A stretch of 64,000 nt of DNA from contig NZ_FWXL01000010.1 in NCBI RefSeq assembly GCF_900176395.1, forward strand, positions 1 through 64,000, in the 5' to 3' direction. Positions 58,846 to 64,000 of the stretch are shown here, one piece after another. Numbering within the stretch: position 1 is the stretch's first letter; each line of letters begins with the position of its first letter. Origin of the DNA: Novosphingobium sp. B1 (GTDB lineage: Bacteria; Pseudomonadota; Alphaproteobacteria; Sphingomonadales; Sphingomonadaceae). Both the position numbers and the translations under genes were made by a program. Under the pieces are notes generated by a model, which did no database searches, had not been told where the DNA came from, and saw only the letters and a program-made list of their open reading frames with translations.

Positions 58846-59117
58846 TACTCGTGGTTTCTTAACCTTTGCATCTGCGGCACTGTGCTCGGGCGACCTTCCG
58901 TCGCATTTTCTGGAGCTATGACCGTGGCCACATAAACGAATGCCCGGCACGAAGGCCGGGCACCCTGGAACCGTAAGATGGGCAGCGTCGCCAAACGCTG
59001 ACCGGTCCGCGATAGGCCTCCCATCTAGACGATCCTGACACCTGGTTCAAGGGAGCGCGATTCGCGCCACGCACGAGTTATGCCTGCTGACGGTCCCTCC
59101 ATCCGAGGGGGCGAACG
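58846..59117. other. Gap between iterons and repC
   Basis: Contains AT-rich DNA (TCTTAACCTTTGC) just after the iterons, as expected for an origin melting region, then the repC leader. No gene is supported here. Confidence 0.4.
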
Positions 59118-59915
59118 ATGAACTATACGCAAACGGCTTTCACCGGCCGGACCGGGGCGCGGCCGATCACGGCACTGACGCGCGAGCTCACCCGGAGGAT
59201 GAAGGTCGTCGACGAGAGCGCCGTCCAGATATCCAAACAAGACGCTCGCAGGGTCGTGAAGGCGCTGAAAGGCGCGATCGCGGTCAGCAACGGCGCGATC
59301 GAGACGCTAATGGATCTTGTCCAGCTCACCTGGGAGGCCGACTGGGCCGCCGACCGCCCGCTCGTCGTCTGGCCGAGCAACCAACATCTTGCGGACGAGG
59401 TCAGGAAAACCGTTGCCTGCATCAAGGCGCGGCTGCGTGAGCTGCGCGCCGCAGGCTTGATCCTCGCGCGAGATAGCGCCTCGGGACGTCGAAGCGGTTT
59501 CCGGAACCGTGACGGCGTCATCGTCGAAGCCTACGGCCTCGATCTCTCCCCCATCCGGCTGCGCTATGCCGAGCTGAAGGAAGCCGGCGATCGCCTCAAC
59601 GCCCTCTATGCGCTCTTCAAGAGCGGCAAGAAGGAGATCGCGCGTGTCCGCCGGATCGTCGGACAGGCACTCGCGCAGGCCGCTGATCTGAGCCTCACCG
59701 GACCGCACTGGATGGCACTCCAGGACGCGATTGACGAGATCGCGTTTGCTGCGGCGCAGGCCAGGACTATGGGCGACCGCGAAGGCTACCAGGCCGCGCT
59801 CGACCGTCTTCCTGGCGTTGAGGATCTCGTCGGAGAGACCATCGATCGCTTCATGTTTACAGGGCCCAGTCGGCTCGAAGCTGCGATTTTGGCCAGGTTG
59901 AAGAACGAACACTGA
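59118..59915 (+). pseudogene. repC: RepC N-terminal fragment, cut by a transposon
   Basis: 265 codons. ADRPLVVWPSNQHLADEVRK and LRELRAAGLILARDSASGRR with AYGLDLSPIRLRYAELKEAG match the RP-C replication protein of alphaproteobacterial repABC/repAC plasmids, normally about 400 residues. The transposon inverted repeat begins at 59863, so the last ~17 residues are transposon-encoded and the C-terminal third is missing. A working initiator is unlikely, though the N-terminal DNA-binding domain is complete. Confidence 0.8.
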
Positions 59916-59929
59916 ACGCTTGATTGATT

Positions 59930-60802
59930 CTACCAGGACCGTTGCTGACCACCGACCTCGTAGATATCGGCTTCCATGGAGCAATTGTAGCTCTCTGCGA
60001 TGTTGAACATCTCGGAGAGGAGGCTTTGGATTTCCTCATCAAGGGAAATGCCATCCGGATCGGGGTCATAGGCGACGGTCAGTTTGTAATCACAATTGCC
60101 GTTTTTTACCATGGCGTAGTCGCGTTCCAGCATCGCCTCAATCCGCTCCCGAGCGGGTTTTCTACCTCTTCCACGCTTGTTGAAGTTCTCGATAATCAGA
60201 TGCAGGGCGATGCTGGCAGTGGGCGGCTTTTCCGGCAGTTTGGTCTGTGACGGAATAATGTCGAGCGCCCGATAGACGGTCATTCGTGAGACCTTCAGGT
60301 CGCGGGCAACGCGGGCCTTGCTGGCGCCGGCGGCAAGGCGACGGCGGATTTCATCGTCATCGACGTTCTTCTTCCGGCCTTTGTAAACGCCTTCGGCGCG
60401 CGCCGCTTCGATCCCGGCGCGCTGACGATCCTTGATGAACTTCAGCTCCATATCGGCGACCATGCCGAGTATGGTGATGACCATTCGCCCCATGTCGCCC
60501 GCCGTCGTCACCTCTGGCTCAAGGATGCGCAGCGAAGCTCCCTTTTCATCAAGCTCATGCACCAGGTTCAGGACATCGCGCGTGGAGCGGCCGAGCCGGT
60601 CGAGCCGCAGCACGACCAGCTCGTCGCCGGTGTGCATAAACTGCATGATCGTTTCCAGTTCCGTGCGCCCGCTCCGCGAGGCCCCCGATCCGGTCTCGGA
60701 ACGGATAATTTCGCAACCTGCATTCTTGAGGCGGCCAATCTGGATATCCAGATCCTGGTCCGTGGTGCTGACGCGGGCATATCCGATACGAGCCAAGTGC
60801 AA
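59930..60802 (-). CDS. tnpR: Long-form serine resolvase of the second transposon
   Basis: 290 residues, starting from a TTG (60802 or 60796) because an ATG upstream is followed by a stop. Catalytic domain ARIGYARVSTTDQDLDIQIG, VVLRLDRLGRSTRDVLNLVH; HTH RVARDLKVSRMTVYRAL near residue 175-190. Unlike normal resolvases (~185) it has a ~100-residue C-terminal extension of unknown role (from PTASIALHLIIENFNKRGRG to the end). Confidence 0.88.
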   Translation of the reverse strand: MHLARIGYARVSTTDQDLDIQIGRLKNAGCEIIRSETGSGASRSGRTELETIMQFMHTGDELVVLRLDRLGRSTRDVLNLVHELDEKGASLRILEPEVTTAGDMGRMVITILGMVADMELKFIKDRQRAGIEAARAEGVYKGRKKNVDDDEIRRRLAAGASKARVARDLKVSRMTVYRALDIIPSQTKLPEKPPTASIALHLIIENFNKRGRGRKPARERIEAMLERDYAMVKNGNCDYKLTVAYDPDPDGISLDEEIQSLLSEMFNIAESYNCSMEADIYEVGGQQRSW

Positions 60803-60938
60803 AATCCGTCACATTAGGGTGGCTCTTGCAGTGTATCGTCACATTGAGCGCAAACCCACCCTTTTGTGACAGACGAATGGTGTCACTCGGCCCTATCACT
60901 CTGGGGTGTACCCAAATGTTATAGGCCGATCAGCCGCC
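60803..60938. promoter_or_regulatory. res region of the second transposon
   Basis: GTCACATTAGGGTGG (60809-60823) and CCACCCTTTTGTGAC (60857-60871) form an inverted repeat with two mismatches; a third GTCACATTG lies between. The gap between tnpR and tnpA is the expected res/promoter site. Confidence 0.65.
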
Positions 60939-63851
60939 TCACGCTGCAAGCCGTCCAAAATCAATCCGGTCGTTCAGGTCGAGGTCGAAGCGGCCATAAG
61001 GGTTCACATGACTGTAGATCAACGGCGTGAGACCACGATAATCTTCCGGCGTCATCCGCCCCGCCCACTTCGGCTCAACCAGTACGGTCTGAAGCATGCG
61101 GGTGTTCACATACACCAGCGACGCTTGCAGGAGGTGTAGCGCCAGAACGGAGATTTCCTGCTCATGGATGCGGTTGGTGGCGATCTCGCCGCCCTTGCCG
61201 AAGAACACGAAACCATTAGCGCCGTTCCAGTTCTCAACCACATTCAGCCCTTCGTGGATCTCGCGGCGGAATGCCTCCTGACGCAAATACCGGCATAGGA
61301 AGATTGTTTTGACCGCGCGGCCGAGTTCACTCAGCGCCTTGTAGGTCGGGTGCATCACTTCGGCTCTGGCAAACCGGAGCAGGATCGCTTCCGGATCGGC
61401 GGTGCGCGATTGCATGGCAGCGGCATATTTGACCATTTCGTCATATTGTTGCTCGATCTCGTCCCAGTCGATCGGGCTGGAGAGGATCGGCAGTAAATTG
61501 GAAAGCCGCGTGCGCATGCCGGCTTGGGGAAGGGCCAGTTTCTGGCGTGCCACTGCTTTCAGCCGCGGGGCAAGCTCAAATCCAAGGAGTCGGCAGAACG
61601 CAAAGCCGACTGCGCTCTGGCCGTGGCTATCGACGTACTGGCGCTGGATTTCCATGTCGGTGCAATGGCGTAGCACGCCTTCGATCATGGAGGCGACCTC
61701 CGAGGAAGAGCACCGCTTGAGCTGGGAATAAACGCAGGTCGCGCGCTTCTCCACATGCCAGTAGATCATGACGCCACGGCCGCCATAGCGGGCGTGCCAT
61801 TCCGTCATCAGGTTGCGGTCCCACGCGCCGAACTTCGTTGAATCGGACGCGCATGCCGTGCCCGCATCTCCCCATACTGCGGCATTGCGGATTGCCAGTG
61901 TCGCGTTTGCTACCCGCGCGCACGCCTCCCTCAGCGCTGGCGCGTGGATGAAACGGCGATGGACATGCAGCAATTCCTCGTAACTGACATCGGGTGTTGC
62001 GCCAGCGACCCGCTTGAGCCCGGCGTTCGTGCCCAAGCCATAGAGACACAGCAAAAGACGCTGAGCCAAGGCTGCTTTCGACAGGGTAACCCGCGAGGCC
62101 GACGTTTCGAAAGCATCCATCAATCCCGTGTCCAGAGCAGCCTCTTTCAACACGTCCAGCAGTCCGGTCATCGGCCAGCGCTGACCGATCTCGCTTTTGA
62201 TCGAAGCGAGACCCTTCGGTTCGGGCAAGGGCTTGAACGGTGTAATCGATATCCGGTTGTCGCCGCGCCACAGGAGCCGGACCTTGTCGTTTTGTGGAAT
62301 ATTGGCATTGAGGAGCAACAGTTCCCGTTCAAGCTCCTCCCGGATCGAGGCGCAAAACGCCTGCGCATCTGGCGTCAGGCTGAGGCCGGAATAGTACGCA
62401 TCTCGCCTGATCTCGAAGTCCTTGGGAAGATCGTCATCGGGATTGCGATAGCGATCCGCCCCGACCACCCAGATTTCTTTGGAGCGGATGCGGTCGCGCA
62501 GTTGCGTCAGGACGCAAAGCTCATAGCTGATCCGGTTTACCCGCCCATCGTCATCAATGACGGAACTGCGCCATCGCGCTGGAATCACCTCATCGATCGG
62601 AACATCCTGCAATGGCACGAAGCGGCATCCGCCATCCACCTTGCTCCTGATCCAGTCGAGGGCCGCCAGGACCGGCCGCCACACCGCGTTGTTCGACCGG
62701 AACTCAAGTACGGAAAGCAGGCTTGGCAGCATGCGCCGGTAATGATTGGCCCAGGAACCACGCATCACCTTGTAGATGCGCCGGTCCAGAGCGCCCTTCG
62801 CATGGCTCTCCTTGACGATCGCCGCCAGCTTGGCCTTACCGGCGATCGGGAAAATGACATCGCAGATGCGCCCCGATGGTTCATTGATCGAGGCGCTGGC
62901 GATCTCGACCAGCAGGCGCTCCTTTCCATAGACCCGCTCGATGTCTTTCGCGATATCGCCCACCACCTTGCGTTTCGAGCGCGTTCCGATCTTGTGAACG
63001 GTTTCGATCAGCAGGTCGATCATCGCGTCAGTGAGTTGCGCCTCCCGCGACATTAGATAAATCGCATAAAGGCCGAGCTGTCGCGCCGGCGCATGCCGGC
63101 GCATCTCCGAGGCCTTTTCACCGGCAACGCGGCGAACAATCTGATCGACCCATGGCTTGCCCGTAGCCGTCAGGAGATCATGGGGAAGATCAAGTCTCTG
63201 GATAAAGGCGAGTTTCTCGGTCACGTCGAGAATGTTGTCGAGCGTTGCCTGTCCGGCGTCACCCTTCATCCTGTTGAATCCGGTCGAGCTGTCCGGATCG
63301 GCAAGCGAGGCTTCCAATAACGCCACCGCATCTGACGAAAGCCGATCACTGGTTCCGATCAGCCAGGTGTCCAGATAATCTTGCCGTTGTGAGCGAACGA
63401 CACGTTCAAGCTCCTTGCGCGACGGCCCATAAATACGCCGGTCCCGGCACCACAGGAAAACATGCTCAAGCATGGCATTGATCGACTGGCCGCCCGGGCA
63501 CAGCTCGCCAGCAATCCATTCCGTCAATTGCGCGCGATCCACCCGCTTCATGCGGTGATATCCAAGATGGATCAGGATCTCCGCACAATGCCGTCGTGCT
63601 GTCCGACTGGAAAAGTCATAACCGGCTATCTCGCCAGCCTCGACACCGAGTTGCTCGGCCAGATACGAGAGGCCATCGGTAGGGATTGAGCCGGGATCGA
63701 TCGCGAAAAACCCCAGGGAAGCGAAGAATTTCAGCTGCGCGGCGAGGCCAAGGCGCGTCAGGGCCGGCTTCGAATTTACAAAATCAATATCGGCAAAGCT
63801 CAGGCTCCATCGTCCGATCAAATCCCCGCCCGGAATACTCCGATCCATCAA
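60939..63851 (-). CDS. tnpA: Tn3-family transposase
   Basis: 970 residues. [20 protein letters not shown] at the start, then the DDE region with [40 protein letters not shown], and [20 protein letters not shown], and the C-terminal [20 protein letters not shown]. It represents a different Tn3 branch from the mer transposase (little motif-level identity). Complete by length. Confidence 0.94.
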   Translation of the reverse strand: MMDRSIPGGDLIGRWSLSFADIDFVNSKPALTRLGLAAQLKFFASLGFFAIDPGSIPTDGLSYLAEQLGVEAGEIAGYDFSSRTARRHCAEILIHLGYHRMKRVDRAQLTEWIAGELCPGGQSINAMLEHVFLWCRDRRIYGPSRKELERVVRSQRQDYLDTWLIGTSDRLSSDAVALLEASLADPDSSTGFNRMKGDAGQATLDNILDVTEKLAFIQRLDLPHDLLTATGKPWVDQIVRRVAGEKASEMRRHAPARQLGLYAIYLMSREAQLTDAMIDLLIETVHKIGTRSKRKVVGDIAKDIERVYGKERLLVEIASASINEPSGRICDVIFPIAGKAKLAAIVKESHAKGALDRRIYKVMRGSWANHYRRMLPSLLSVLEFRSNNAVWRPVLAALDWIRSKVDGGCRFVPLQDVPIDEVIPARWRSSVIDDDGRVNRISYELCVLTQLRDRIRSKEIWVVGADRYRNPDDDLPKDFEIRRDAYYSGLSLTPDAQAFCASIREELERELLLLNANIPQNDKVRLLWRGDNRISITPFKPLPEPKGLASIKSEIGQRWPMTGLLDVLKEAALDTGLMDAFETSASRVTLSKAALAQRLLLCLYGLGTNAGLKRVAGATPDVSYEELLHVHRRFIHAPALREACARVANATLAIRNAAVWGDAGTACASDSTKFGAWDRNLMTEWHARYGGRGVMIYWHVEKRATCVYSQLKRCSSSEVASMIEGVLRHCTDMEIQRQYVDSHGQSAVGFAFCRLLGFELAPRLKAVARQKLALPQAGMRTRLSNLLPILSSPIDWDEIEQQYDEMVKYAAAMQSRTADPEAILLRFARAEVMHPTYKALSELGRAVKTIFLCRYLRQEAFRREIHEGLNVVENWNGANGFVFFGKGGEIATNRIHEQEISVLALHLLQASLVYVNTRMLQTVLVEPKWAGRMTPEDYRGLTPLIYSHVNPYGRFDLDLNDRIDFGRLAA

Positions 63852-64000
63852 CCCACTCCCTATGATGGAGCGAACTGTCCTCTTCTATGATTTCCATCGT
63901 CAATACCGAATGCCACGTTCCCAAAACGTTCTCCGACTTGGCCAAAATCGCAGCTTGGGGCCGACTGGGCCTATCTCCTGCCCAATCGGCTTCCTGGCCT

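Larger units (their letters stand above)
59863..63971. mobile_element. Cargo-free Tn3-family transposon
   Basis: 45-bp inverted repeats start GGCCCAGTCGG at 59863-59907 and (reversed) at 63927-63971, with about 40 of 45 bases matching. Inside are a long-form resolvase, a res region and a 970-residue transposase only. Flanking 5-mers differ (TACAG left, TATCT right), so no target duplication is seen. Confidence 0.85.

Noticed and set aside
62000..63056. Rightward ORF opposite the second tnpA
   Set aside because: Shadow of the transposase; no signal, domain or ribosome site.

Overview
The window looks like part of a conjugative plasmid of an alphaproteobacterium, most likely a sphingomonad (Sphingomonas, Sphingobium or Novosphingobium). 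The grounds are high GC content, a complete-looking F-type (pNL1-like) mating-pair-formation operon, an RPA-family RepA with iterons, a broken repC, a large ParB-like protein and several heavy-metal resistance blocks carried by or beside transposons. No rRNA or CRISPR array was seen, and no relaxase (TraI) or coupling protein (TraD) lies in the window.

Layout. 1-2 kb: a SnoaL-like exported protein, an orphan fliE, a decayed SRAP/YedK gene and a tRNA-like scrap. 2.3-9.2 kb: plasmid maintenance genes (Fic toxin with VbhA-type antitoxin, DUF3768, HNH protein, 609-residue ParB-like protein, small unknowns). Their leaders hold highly structured DNA/RNA elements, including one element present twice with compensatory base changes. 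9.3-18.9 kb: a nickel/cobalt/zinc-type efflux cluster, probably one leftward operon (MFS exporter with a His-rich tail, His-rich protein, CzcC, CzcB, CzcA, HupE/UreJ, transmembrane anchor, DUF6488). It is divergent from an RcnR/InrS-like sensor with two G-tract operators. 18.9-20.9 kb: an Abi_2 phage-exclusion gene, a winged-helix protein and a cruciform-like element.

21.0-27.6 kb: a Tn3-family mercury transposon (tnpR, merR, merTPA, tnpA) with about 55-bp terminal inverted repeats, inserted into a small zinc-ribbon gene. 27.7-31.0 kb: arsR-arsC-arsB-arsN2-arsH, tightly coupled. 31.2-34.3 kb: an HU-like protein, two unknown proteins and an ISNCY/IS1202-type element. 35.1-55.1 kb: a leftward tra operon in the order traA-L-E-K-B-dsbC-V-C-orf131-trbI-traF(S26)-W-orf94-U-trbC-N-orf135-F-H-G. 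TraG carries a fused LytM/M23 peptidase domain. 55.1-56.7 kb: likely regulatory and relaxosome genes divergent from traA, including an XRE-like and a ribbon-helix-helix protein.

56.7-64 kb: a serine recombinase, RepA flanked by iterons on both sides, a repC gene cut off by a second, cargo-free Tn3-family element (tnpR, tnpA) with 45-bp inverted repeats, then the window end. In outline the backbone is RepA/iterons, ParB with parS-like sites, the tra operon, and toxin-antitoxin and Abi functions. The accessory load is metal resistance (Ni/Co/Zn, Hg, As).
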